From contig NZ_CP024634.1 of NCBI RefSeq assembly GCF_003711265.1, positions 2,294,001 through 2,358,000 on the forward strand: a stretch of DNA of 64,000 nt, read 5' to 3'. A model generated the notes under the pieces. The model did not search any database. It was not told the origin of the DNA and was given only the letters and a program-made list of their open reading frames with translations. The DNA comes from Bathymodiolus thermophilus thioautotrophic gill symbiont (lineage in GTDB: Bacteria; Pseudomonadota; Gammaproteobacteria; PS1; Pseudothioglobaceae). Below are positions 19,874 to 27,234 of the stretch, in pieces. Position 1 is the stretch's first letter; the number at the start of each line of letters is the position of its first letter. The position numbers and the translations under genes were made by a program.

Positions 19874-20763
19874 TTTGGTTCCTTAAAAATATCGCAAGTT
19901 TCAAAATATTTAGCTAGTAATATAATAACAGAGGCTTGAACATAGGAGCACTGTTTAGGACTAATTTCAGTAACAATTTCCAAAAATAAATCATCGCCAG
20001 AATAATTATTTTTTAAATTTTTATAAACATTTCTGATTTTATCTTTAATCTCTTCTGCAAAAAAATTACTTTCATTTTTTAAATAACTATCAAGTGAAGC
20101 AACCTGAAAAGAGGCTGTGTTTAAATATTGAGATGTAAGCCCTCCTAAGTCGTTAAATTGAATTTTATCATTCCAATCAGGATAAATAGCCGAACTGTCT
20201 TCTTCTTTTGATAAAGGTAATTTCATAAGATATGAAATTATTTCGCTTAAAACAGTAAAGTCCAATGTTATTTTTTCTGGGTCAGGTAAAAAACCAATTA
20301 CAGAAAAAATTTGATCGTCATCTAATGAAAATAATAAATCCTCTAAATCTTTTGCCGTTTTAAAGCCAGCATTATTTAAACCGTGTTCTCTCTTTATTGC
20401 TTGTATTGCTTGCTCGCAGTCTGCATTAACGCCTTTATATTTGTCATTGACTACAAAATAAAACTCATTAATAGATGCCCATTGCTTTTTAAGTCCTTCA
20501 AAATCTTTTTTTGTTTTGTCAACAACTTTAACATAAGATCCTGTTATTTCTTCGGGTGCATACACTTGAAAAAATATACCTGCCGATTCAATATAACCAT
20601 CATTTTTTCTATCTCCAATATTGCCCCAAGGTCTAATTGCTTGAAAACCTTGCTCAGCATAATTCATTATGCTAGTAAACAAATCCTCAAATTCTTGCCC
20701 ATTAGATTCGTGTATTTTCAGTTTAAACATCCGTCTAGCAAGTGCCTTTTCTTGACTATTCAT
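19870..20763 (-). CDS. ABC-three-component effector, nuclease-like N-terminus
   Basis: The 297-residue protein is first in the operon, with the Shine-Dalgarno AAGGAA upstream of ATG. The N-terminal domain carries an acidic residue in QEFEDLF (about residue 22), then GDRKNDGYI (residues 50-58) and FFQVYAPE (residues 65-72). This spacing is reminiscent of a restriction-endonuclease-fold (PD-(D/E)xK/Mrr-like) site with Gln in place of the usual Glu. The C-terminal half is helical and resembles the conserved C-terminal domains that define ABC-3C effector proteins. Nuclease activity is inferred, not shown. Confidence 0.75.
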   Translation of the reverse strand: MNSQEKALARRMFKLKIHESNGQEFEDLFTSIMNYAEQGFQAIRPWGNIGDRKNDGYIESAGIFFQVYAPEEITGSYVKVVDKTKKDFEGLKKQWASINEFYFVVNDKYKGVNADCEQAIQAIKREHGLNNAGFKTAKDLEDLLFSLDDDQIFSVIGFLPDPEKITLDFTVLSEIISYLMKLPLSKEEDSSAIYPDWNDKIQFNDLGGLTSQYLNTASFQVASLDSYLKNESNFFAEEIKDKIRNVYKNLKNNYSGDDLFLEIVTEISPKQCSYVQASVIILLAKYFETCDIFKEPK

Positions 20764-20873
20764 TTTTTCCTTCTAAATTCAAACCACTCGATAAATCTCT
20801 AATTTCAACTCATCCAATGCTTACAAATACTTTATTTTACCCCAAACAATCCAACAAATTCCCTTCACTATAT

Positions 20874-20891
20874 TTAGTGAAATAATCACAT
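20874..20891. promoter_or_regulatory. Inverted repeat upstream of the ABC-3C operon
   Basis: TTCACTA-TATT-TAGTGAA is a perfect 7-bp inverted repeat about 110 bp upstream of the effector start. It could be an operator or a 3' hairpin for the 20938 gene. No other feature is seen between 20764 and 20937. Confidence 0.4.
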
Positions 20892-20937
20892 TTTTTAACT
20901 CATTCAGAGTTACTCAAAGGTGGTGTGAAAAATGAAA

Positions 20938-21786
20938 TCAATAATAAATTCTCCAGTACTCATCATAACGATATCTGCTTTTATTTTTCTCGGTATAAAA
21001 ATCAAATTCACTGACTTGCTTTTTAAATATATCAAGTTCTGAATGGTGAAAGCCAATTTGATTCAAGGCAAATCCGAGTAGTTGAAAATAAGGGTAAATC
21101 AAATCAAAGGCTTTTATTACTTTATAAACTTCATTGATATCGATTCTGTCTTTAATGCCTTTAAATTCTTTGATGACTTCTTTAAAGCCCTTGAAATATT
21201 GGATGTTTATTAATATTTCAGCCAATGCGCGATTCACTGAGGATATATTAAAACCGTTATGCTTTTCAACGCCTACTTCGCCGCTAAACTTTGGCATTAA
21301 CAACACGAGGTGATGTGATTCATAATCGGCGGTAGATTTGGTGTATCTATAGTCTTTTTTGTAAGCGTTGTCTATCGCTTCTTGGGTGATTTTGGATGGT
21401 TTATAGTGTTTTTTCTTTTGTTCTTGGGAGTAGAAAATGAATTCACTTCTAAAGTTAGATGCGCCTATTAGATTTAAAGCAGTTGTCATGGAGAAAAAGG
21501 TTCTTGGTGTTAATGAATTAACAAACTCATAAATGGTTATGTCAAATAAAGAGTACCTTTCTTGCTTGATTTTATCCGAAACTACTGTGTATGTTTTTAA
21601 GTGTAATTGCTCTTGCAATTTAACCATAAATGCTGAGGATGACATTGATTGTGCCACTCGTGAATCCTTTTTTAAAACATTTAAAACATCTGTTAACTCT
21701 CTATATTTATAGACTTTTTTCTCAGAGATTGCATTTTTAATATCCGCTAAGTTCTTGTCAAATAAAGTCTTTCGTTTATTTTTCAT
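20938..21786 (-). CDS. AbiEi-like putative antitoxin/regulator
   Basis: I place the start at the ATG at 21786 (MKNKRKTLFDKN), giving 282 residues. A longer frame starts at 21873 but would run through the palindromic operator region. The N-terminal 60 residues look like a helical DNA-binding domain. The middle (SLTPRTFFSMTTALNLIGA) and the C-terminal region with SVNRALAEILINIQYF resemble the AbiEi antitoxin family, whose members autoregulate by binding inverted repeats. It is transcribed divergently from a HipA-like kinase, as expected for a toxin-antitoxin-like pair. The family assignment is by pattern only; it may be an unrelated regulator. Confidence 0.55.
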   Translation of the reverse strand: MKNKRKTLFDKNLADIKNAISEKKVYKYRELTDVLNVLKKDSRVAQSMSSSAFMVKLQEQLHLKTYTVVSDKIKQERYSLFDITIYEFVNSLTPRTFFSMTTALNLIGASNFRSEFIFYSQEQKKKHYKPSKITQEAIDNAYKKDYRYTKSTADYESHHLVLLMPKFSGEVGVEKHNGFNISSVNRALAEILINIQYFKGFKEVIKEFKGIKDRIDINEVYKVIKAFDLIYPYFQLLGFALNQIGFHHSELDIFKKQVSEFDFYTEKNKSRYRYDEYWRIYY

Positions 21787-21798
21787 AGTTAGATGTAA

Positions 21799-21822
21799 AG
21801 TATTAGTATATATACTAATACT
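21799..21822. promoter_or_regulatory. 24-bp perfect palindrome, candidate operator 1
   Basis: AGTATTAGTATA is followed by its exact complement, giving a 24-bp perfect palindrome 12 bp upstream of the ATG at 21786. Its position in the leader of the AbiEi-like gene fits an autoregulatory operator. Confidence 0.7.
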
Positions 21823-21839
21823 ATACATTGTTTTGATAT

Positions 21840-21859
21840 TTTTGTCAAGTTTGACAAAA
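21840..21859. promoter_or_regulatory. Inverted repeat TTTTGTCAA-GT-TTGACAAAA
   Basis: Two 9-bp half sites are separated by 2 bp, midway between the divergent starts. TTGACA-like sequences in each arm could serve as -35 elements for promoters in both directions, with TATATT/TATACT-like boxes on either side. Confidence 0.6.
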
Positions 21860-21877
21860 TATATTAATAGCATTAAA

Positions 21878-21897
21878 ATAAAGTATATATACTTTAT
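21878..21897. promoter_or_regulatory. 20-bp perfect palindrome, candidate operator 2
   Basis: ATAAAGTATA followed by its complement forms a 20-bp palindrome 17 bp before the HipA-like ATG. It shares the GTATATATAC core with the palindrome at 21799, suggesting two sites for one regulator. Confidence 0.68.
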
Positions 21898-21914
21898 TTA
21901 ATAATGATTAAAAT

Positions 21915-23216
21915 ATGATTATTTATGTTTATAAGCAGAATCAATACCTAGGAAAATTAGAGGAGAATAACGATAGAATTACCTTTATTTATAGCGAAGA
22001 TATTGGTGAAAAATGCTATATTGATACTATAAAAGACAAGAAGAATACATTTGAAGATTTGCCGTTGGTGTTTAAAAATCTATTATTAGAAAATGAAGAT
22101 TTAACAAAAAAAACATCGACAAAAATTGAAAAACTATTACTATTATCAGATATTCATGGCAGCTACCAATTTAGTCAAACTAAACACATTTCAAAAAAGA
22201 AAAATAAAATATACAACTATCAAGATGTAAAAGAGGAAATTCTAGACAGTGGCTACTCATTCCCCAATATATTAGACTACAAACTAGATATCCCCAAAGA
22301 AAAATTAGAAGCAAACAATCAAAATAATGTTATAGGTCTCAGTGGTTTTCAACATAAATTTAGCGTTACCAAAGATGACAAGACTAAAACAATCACAACT
22401 TCTGAAAATGATAGCAATTATTTCATGAAGCCCTACAACAAACATCATCTAATTTTTCAAAATGAATCCTATATTCCCTGCTTGTTAATTAATGAACATT
22501 TGTTTATGACTATAGCCAGAGATCTTGGTTTTGACATACCTTATAACGCGATTATCAAAGGTGAAAAAGATTACCACTACATCATTAAACGCTTTGATAG
22601 ATTTGATAAGATAAAATTTGACCACGAAGAGTTTGCCACCATGCTAGGTTATGATTCAAATAGTAAATACAACACCACCATTCTTGAAATTATGACAAAA
22701 GCACAAGCATATTTACCAAGTAATGAATTAAAAGAACTCTTGTCTTTTATTTTTTACTCTGTGGTTATATCACACGGAGATTTGCACTCTAAAAACTTGT
22801 CATTAATACATCAATCAAACGCCTTCAATGAACAAAAAAAGTGCGTTTCCCCTTATTATGATATATCCACCTCATTTATATACAAAGGATTAAAAAATAG
22901 AGATATTGGAATGAAAGTTTTTAACAAAAAGAAAGGGATAAAAAAACAAGATTTCCTAAACTTGGCTCAAAAGTTTGAGATCGATAATTTTGAAGATGAA
23001 ATAGAAAGAATTTGCCGATATTTTATTGATAATTTTAAGTCGTATATAAATAGCCTACCTAACAATATCCAAAATATACCAATAGCCCAATCCGGATATT
23101 ATGAAAACAAAAAAACTTTTAAATTCGTTCTGGAAAGGTATTACAATCAGCGTTGCCAATACATCAAAGAAAAAATTGATAAGGGCTTGTTACCTGATAT
23201 AAATATTTTTAAATAG
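21915..23216 (+). CDS. HipA-family serine/threonine kinase-like protein
   Basis: The 433-residue protein has the HipA kinase signature. A glycine/serine loop (VIGLSGFQHKFSV, residues 139-151) carries the autophosphorylatable serine position. A lysine-containing strand YFMKPYN (about 170), YIIKRFDR, the catalytic loop SHGDLHSKN (Asp about 290) and the metal-binding SPYYDIS (Asp about 316) are all present. The N-terminal HipA-N1-like domain is also present, so this is a full-length single-chain protein. HipA kinases phosphorylate translation factors and induce growth arrest; the target here is unknown. The usual small HipB partner is absent. The divergent AbiEi-like gene may substitute. No clear Shine-Dalgarno precedes the ATG. 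Confidence 0.85.
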   Translation: MIIYVYKQNQYLGKLEENNDRITFIYSEDIGEKCYIDTIKDKKNTFEDLPLVFKNLLLENEDLTKKTSTKIEKLLLLSDIHGSYQFSQTKHISKKKNKIYNYQDVKEEILDSGYSFPNILDYKLDIPKEKLEANNQNNVIGLSGFQHKFSVTKDDKTKTITTSENDSNYFMKPYNKHHLIFQNESYIPCLLINEHLFMTIARDLGFDIPYNAIIKGEKDYHYIIKRFDRFDKIKFDHEEFATMLGYDSNSKYNTTILEIMTKAQAYLPSNELKELLSFIFYSVVISHGDLHSKNLSLIHQSNAFNEQKKCVSPYYDISTSFIYKGLKNRDIGMKVFNKKKGIKKQDFLNLAQKFEIDNFEDEIERICRYFIDNFKSYINSLPNNIQNIPIAQSGYYENKKTFKFVLERYYNQRCQYIKEKIDKGLLPDINIFK

Positions 23217-23314
23217 TCTTTTGTGTGGATATGGGTGATTAGGAAAATTCAATTTTTTGACTTTTCTTAGGGGGTTGTTGCGTGGTGTTAACCAAATAAA
23301 CTTTGTGCGGAGGA

Positions 23315-23703
23315 AGGAACGGTTATAAACCGTTCCCTACGGTCTTGCATTCAATCCATTGAATTGTTTTCATCTAAAGGCTATTTTAAGGAATTATTGG
23401 CAATATAAAACCAATAATTATGTCACCCTGCTCTAACTCCTAATCACTTTGAGACCTTTGCATAAATATGGATGATTAGCAAAATTCAATTTTTGCCCAC
23501 TTGGTGATTTTCTTAAACCTTGTCCTAGCAGGCTAAGGCTGGGTTTAAAAAAATTACCAAGTGGGTGAAAAGTGGATTCTTGATGATTATTCATATTTAT
23601 GCAAAGGTCTCACTTTATAACAAAAACACTTTACCCACTCAAACTTTATAAACCCATCCATTTTACTGACGCACACCGTAGGGAACGGTTTATAACCGTT
23701 CCT
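23315..23703. repeat. REP-bounded RAYT remnant interrupted by a MITE
   Basis: Inverted REPs at 23315-23341 and 23676-23703 bound a decayed RAYT 3' region (TTGAATTGTTTTCATCTAAA...). A MITE occupies 23451-23611, at a different position from the nested insertion at 16580. The 23217-23790 intergenic stretch holds no gene beyond this. Confidence 0.8.
23451..23611. mobile_element. MITE with exact target duplication ACTTT
   Basis: This 161-bp copy is flanked by ACTTT on both sides (23446-23450 and 23612-23616). It has the standard terminal sequences. Confidence 0.95.
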
Positions 23704-23791
23704 TCCCCATCCATACCCACAAAAACCTTACCAATCAAATCTTCCACCAACCTCACAATCAAACAACTTGGCCACACTAAATTGTTATACT

Positions 23792-26068
23792 TTACACATC
23801 AAAAGACAAGCCATCTAACGCCTGGTTCAATTTAAAATAATCAATCTCTTGTGCAATTTTTTTGGCAGATTGTAAACACGCCAGCCCCTGTTGTTTTTTA
23901 CCTGTTTGATAATAAATTACACCCATATTAAACAATGCATTACCCTCCCCTGCTTTATCGCCAATCTCTTGACGGATTGCTAACGAGTCGGTGAGGTAAA
24001 TTAGTGCAGTTGTGTAGTCGCCTTGTGTTTGGTAAATCAAAGAAATATTATTTAAAGTTGCGCCTTCCCCTGCTTTGTAGCCAATCTCTTGGTGGATTGC
24101 TAGCGAGTCGGTGAGATGGATTAGTGCAGTTGTGTAGTCGCCTTGTGCTTTGTAAATCTGAGAAATATTATTTAAAGTTGTACCCTCCCCTGCTTTGTCG
24201 CCAATCTCTTGGCAGATTGTTAACGAGTTAGTGAGGTAGGTTAGTGCAGTTGTGTAGTCGCATTGTGCATAATAAATTTGAGAAATATTATTTAAAGTTG
24301 CGCCTTCCCCTACTTTGTCGCCAATCTCTTGGCGGATTGCTAACGAGTCGGTGAGGTAAGTTAGTGCAGCTGTATAGTCACCTTGTGCTTGGTAAATCTG
24401 AGAAATATTATTTAAAGTTGCACCCTCCCCTGCTTTGCCGCCAATCTCTTGGTGGATTGTTAACGAGTCAGTGAGGTAGGTTAGTGCAGTTGCGCAATCA
24501 CCTTGTGCTTTGTAAATCGAAGAAATATTATTTAAAGTTGTACCTTCCCCTGCTTTGTCGCCAATCTCTTGGCAGATTGTTAACGAGTTAGTGAGGTAGG
24601 TTAGTGCAGTTGTGTAGTCGCCTTGTATTTGGCAAATCAAAGAAATATTATTTAAAGTTGTGCCTTCCCCTGCTTTATTGTCAATCTCTCGGTGGATTTC
24701 TAACGAGTCGGTGAGGTAGGTTAATGCAGTTGTGTAGTTACCTTGTGCTTGGTAAATCTGAGAAATATTATTTAAAGTCACACCTTCCCCTGCTTTGTCG
24801 CCAATCTTTTGGCAGATTGTTAACGATGTTTCAAGATAAGGTAATGCCTGAGAATATTGTGCAGTATAAAGATACAGCAACCCCAAAGAAGCATTAAAAT
24901 TACCTTTTTTATCATCAAAATTTTTCTGCCCATGCAATAACAACGCCTCTAAAATCAGTTTTTCCGATATTTTTAACGATCCATAATATCCAAATGTATC
25001 AACGATTTCTTGGATAAATTGTTGCGACTTTTGATCATTCAATTGAATGTCATACACCTGTCGCACGGCGCGTGCCAAAATATCGTGCAATAAGTAACTT
25101 TTCCGATCGTCCTCCAAAATACTTTTGCTTAACAATGATTTCTTGACTAATGAATTTAAGATAACTGCATTATCTAAATTTAACCAACCTCTCAAAGTAT
25201 CTGTCTCAAAGGCGAAAACAGGTAGGCGACTCAGTGATTGCAACAATAGCACCTCATTTTCTGGCAGCCGCATCAAAGAAATAAGTTTGCCAATATGTTG
25301 AATTATTTTTTCCGATCCTTCTGCGGCAAACCCTCTGCCTGCTTTTATTTCTACCAATGAATCAAAATTACTGCCCTCTAATTCATCCCACATTTTTGAT
25401 GGTGAATAATCTGACATGAGTGCAATCTTTGCCACTAATTCCAATACCAAAGTATGATTGCCACAATGTTGCACAATCTGAGCCACTGCTCGCTTCTCAG
25501 TAGGGTTAAGTTTGCTGATTTTTGCGTCTAATACCGCCTTGTCTTTCATTCCTTCATTGCTGTAATAACAATACAAACTCAAACAATCTTGTTCGCTCAA
25601 GAAATCCAGTTCTATGACCTCGTTAAAATTGGTATCTTGATAACGAGAATTAACAATACAAGGAAAATTAATGCTTTGTAGTTGCCTTGCTATAAGCCAC
25701 TCGCCATCATCTTCTAACAAATTATCAATAATAAGAACCCCTTTATTTGTTACTTGGCTTACAACTCCTATGAATGCCGTAACAGGATCTTCTATATCTT
25801 CAATTCTAAAATGAGCGCTTAAAATATTGACTAATTTGCTGTTTAATCCTTGCGAAGCATCAAGCCAAATGACATTAGGAAAATCGTCTTTATTATATAA
25901 ATCATAAGCCAATTGCCGACATAAAGTAGTTTTACCAACGCCACCAAAACTTTTAACCAAACAGATGGTTTGATTACTTTGTTTCTGTATTTTTTCAGTT
26001 AATGTTTTAAGTAAATCGTCTCGCCCTATTACTAGATTGCTAAAGCCATCGGGTAATAGGGTTAGGAC
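23792..26068 (-). CDS. NB-ARC ATPase with TPR array (-1 frame part)
   Basis: The frame is open from the slippery site at 26068 to the stop at 23792 (758 codons). It has no ATG before the P-loop, only a TTG at 25960 that lies six codons before GGVGKTT and would discard the conserved lead-in LVIGRDDLLKTL. Read through the frameshift, the protein is 859 residues: P-loop at 143-149, Walker B-like GVLIIDN, the NB-ARC/winged-helix region to about 430, then TPRs including seven near-identical 40-residue units with LNNISQIYQAQGDYTTALTY. This is the architecture of bacterial NLR-like STAND signalling ATPases, many of which act in phage defence. Ligand and output are unknown; the small N-terminal part would be the signalling or adaptor domain. 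Confidence 0.8.
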   Translation of the reverse strand, partial: VLTLLPDGFSNLVIGRDDLLKTLTEKIQKQSNQTICLVKSFGGVGKTTLCRQLAYDLYNKDDFPNVIWLDASQGLNSKLVNILSAHFRIEDIEDPVTAFIGVVSQVTNKGVLIIDNLLEDDGEWLIARQLQSINFPCIVNSRYQDTNFNEVIELDFLSEQDCLSLYCYYSNEGMKDKAVLDAKISKLNPTEKRAVAQIVQHCGNHTLVLELVAKIALMSDYSPSKMWDELEGSNFDSLVEIKAGRGFAAEGSEKIIQHIGKLISLMRLPENEVLLLQSLSRLPVFAFETDTLRGWLNLDNAVILNSLVKKSLLSKSILEDDRKSYLLHDILARAVRQVYDIQLNDQKSQQFIQEIVDTFGYYGSLKISEKLILEALLLHGQKNFDDKKGNFNASLGLLYLYTAQYSQALPYLETSLTICQKIGDKAGEGVTLNNISQIYQAQGNYTTALTYLTDSLEIHREIDNKAGEGTTLNNISLICQIQGDYTTALTYLTNSLTICQEIGDKAGEGTTLNNISSIYKAQGDCATALTYLTDSLTIHQEIGGKAGEGATLNNISQIYQAQGDYTAALTYLTDSLAIRQEIGDKVGEGATLNNISQIYYAQCDYTTALTYLTNSLTICQEIGDKAGEGTTLNNISQIYKAQGDYTTALIHLTDSLAIHQEIGYKAGEGATLNNISLIYQTQGDYTTALIYLTDSLAIRQEIGDKAGEGNALFNMGVIYYQTGKKQQGLACLQSAKKIAQEIDYFKLNQALDGLSFDV
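23937..24840 (-). repeat. 120-bp tandem repeats encoding TPRs
   Basis: Exact 120-bp periodicity is visible from the recurring CCTTCCCCTGCTTTG and AGAAATATTATTTAAAG blocks every two sequence lines (24061, 24181, 24301 and so on to 24781). Seven units are highly similar, with diverged units at each end. Confidence 0.93.
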
Positions 26069-26074
26069 TTTTTT
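26024..26074 (-). promoter_or_regulatory. Candidate programmed -1 ribosomal frameshift signal
   Basis: On the minus strand the zero-frame codons GAA AAA AAG contain the heptamer A AAA AAG (26074-26068), the sequence used by E. coli dnaX. A UCCUAA spacer of 6 bases includes the zero-frame stop. Then comes CCCUAUUAC (26061-26053), which pairs perfectly with GUAAUAGGG (26032-26024) as a 9-bp stem. The 20-base loop can itself pair (GAU/AUC and GC/GC around UUUA). A -1 slip enters the NB-ARC frame with no intervening stop. No obvious upstream Shine-Dalgarno-like stimulator is seen. A simple one-base deletion in an A8 run is the main alternative. Confidence 0.65.
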
Positions 26075-26370
26075 TCTGAACCATAATGATTGACAATCTT
26101 GTCGCCCGCTACAGCATCCCCAAAAATTGTGTTATTTTGAAAAATATGGCTATTGTTAAATTGCTGCTCAATGGCTGTTTTGTCCAACCCTTTCAACTCT
26201 AGTTTTTTAATATTTTCCACTGCCAATGCAAATTCATTACCCTCTAAAACATCTGCTTTAACTGTATCTTTTAAAATATTTTTAAAATTCTCAATACTAA
26301 GACTTACTTTCGCTTTTAGTAAATCATAAGCCGCATTAGCCAATAATGATATTGTTAGCGCTTCAACCAT
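26062..26370 (-). CDS. Small N-terminal domain protein, zero frame of the NB-ARC gene
   Basis: The 102-residue frame starts MVEALTISLLANAAYDLLKA and ends GDKIVNHYGSEKKS. The first 80 residues are helical. The tail GDAVAGDKIVN is the kind of glycine-aspartate linker often seen between an N-terminal effector/adaptor domain and an NB-ARC or NACHT ATPase. It stops 6 bases after a slippery heptamer whose -1 frame is the NB-ARC ORF, so the locus may make both this short protein and a fusion. Upstream AGGGAGAGGCAA gives a plausible ribosome site. Confidence 0.75.
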   Translation of the reverse strand: MVEALTISLLANAAYDLLKAKVSLSIENFKNILKDTVKADVLEGNEFALAVENIKKLELKGLDKTAIEQQFNNSHIFQNNTIFGDAVAGDKIVNHYGSEKKS

Positions 26371-26397
26371 TTGCCTCTCCCTTTATTAAAAAAAATA

Positions 26398-26495
26398 AGA
26401 CCTTTGCAGTACGCAGTCCCTTGTGGATAAATATGGATGATTAACAAAATTCAATTTTCACCTAATTGGCAATTTTTAAAACTCAACCCCAAAAA
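26398..26495. repeat. Left-half MITE fragment with internal insertion
   Basis: AAGACCTTTGCAG is followed by about 16 foreign bases and then ATAAATATGGATGATTAACAAAATTCAATTTTCACC-like sequence of the standard left arm. The right half is missing. Diverged REP-like hairpins occupy 26611-26683. No gene is seen between 26371 and 26703. Confidence 0.7.
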
Positions 26496-26703
26496 ACAAA
26501 AAATGAACTTTACAAACAACACCCTTGGGCTTTAAATTTTATATACCAATCACTAACATACCTCCCAACACCAAACCCTACAAACACCTTTCCCCATCCA
26601 AAACACAAACGCAAGTAGGGAAGAGTTTGTAACCCTTCCTAACAACCAACTTACAAGGACGGGTTACAAACCCATCCCTACCCATTGATGTAAAAATGCA
26701 AGA

Positions 26704-27234
26704 TTATTTAAAAATCCCTTTAGGATCAAACACCCCCTTCAATCGCCTTTCTATTTCTTGCCGAATAGGCTGGTCATTTTTTGAGAGGCAAGGCCTCTCA
26801 ATTTTGCCGATGTAGGTGCTGGGCATAACTTTAAAACTGATTTGTGTGATGATGGCGAATTGGCCTTTGGAGCCGACTAGGAGGCGGGAGACATCGTAGC
26901 CTGCGACATTTTTCATGACTTGGCCGCCGAAGTTTAGGTAATCTCCGGTGCCGTCGATGATTTTCACGCCTAGGATGCAATCTGATAGGTCTTGGGCGCC
27001 TTGGGCGTAGGCAGCGCCGATGGTGGTGTTGGGTGTTACGAAAAAGGGTAGTGCTTGGTTGTGTTTGGCGAGTTCGGTTTGGATTTCGCTGATTTTTGTG
27101 CCTGCTTTGGCGGTCATAACCAGTTCTTCGGGGTGATATTCTACTATGCCTGAATAGGCTAGCCAGTTGCTGTTAATGTGTAAATTGTTGGCTTCTTTGA
27201 CCAATTGTTGTAGTTGGTGGATTCGATTTGGCAT
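26704..27234 (-). CDS. glcE: Reduced glycolate oxidase FAD-binding subunit GlcE
   Basis: GlcE is a flavin subunit of glycolate oxidase and is normally about 350 residues. Here only 176 remain. Recognisable parts are SGIVEYHPEELVMTAKAGT, the core FGGQVMKNVAGYDVSRLLVG, ITQISFKVMPS, and the very C-terminal RRLKGVFDPKGIF that normally ends the full protein. The N-terminal FAD pyrophosphate loop and most of the C-terminal substrate-cap domain appear deleted in frame. The ATG overlaps the glcD stop by one base (TAATG), so it is still coupled to glcD. It may be a minimised subunit or an eroding gene. Confidence 0.8.
   Translation of the reverse strand: MPNRIHQLQQLVKEANNLHINSNWLAYSGIVEYHPEELVMTAKAGTKISEIQTELAKHNQALPFFVTPNTTIGAAYAQGAQDLSDCILGVKIIDGTGDYLNFGGQVMKNVAGYDVSRLLVGSKGQFAIITQISFKVMPSTYIGKIERPCLSKNDQPIRQEIERRLKGVFDPKGIFK

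Noticed and set aside
21787-21873. N-terminal extension of the AbiEi-like protein
   Set aside because: It would translate through the palindromic operator region and has no family-like sequence; the internal ATG at 21786 is preferred.
23937-24840. Possible CRISPR or satellite array (120-bp period)
   Set aside because: The period is exactly 40 codons of TPR protein in an open frame.
25949-25960. TTG at 25960 as true start of the NB-ARC protein
   Set aside because: It lies only six codons before the P-loop, lacks a ribosome site and would remove the conserved lead-in encoded upstream in the same frame.
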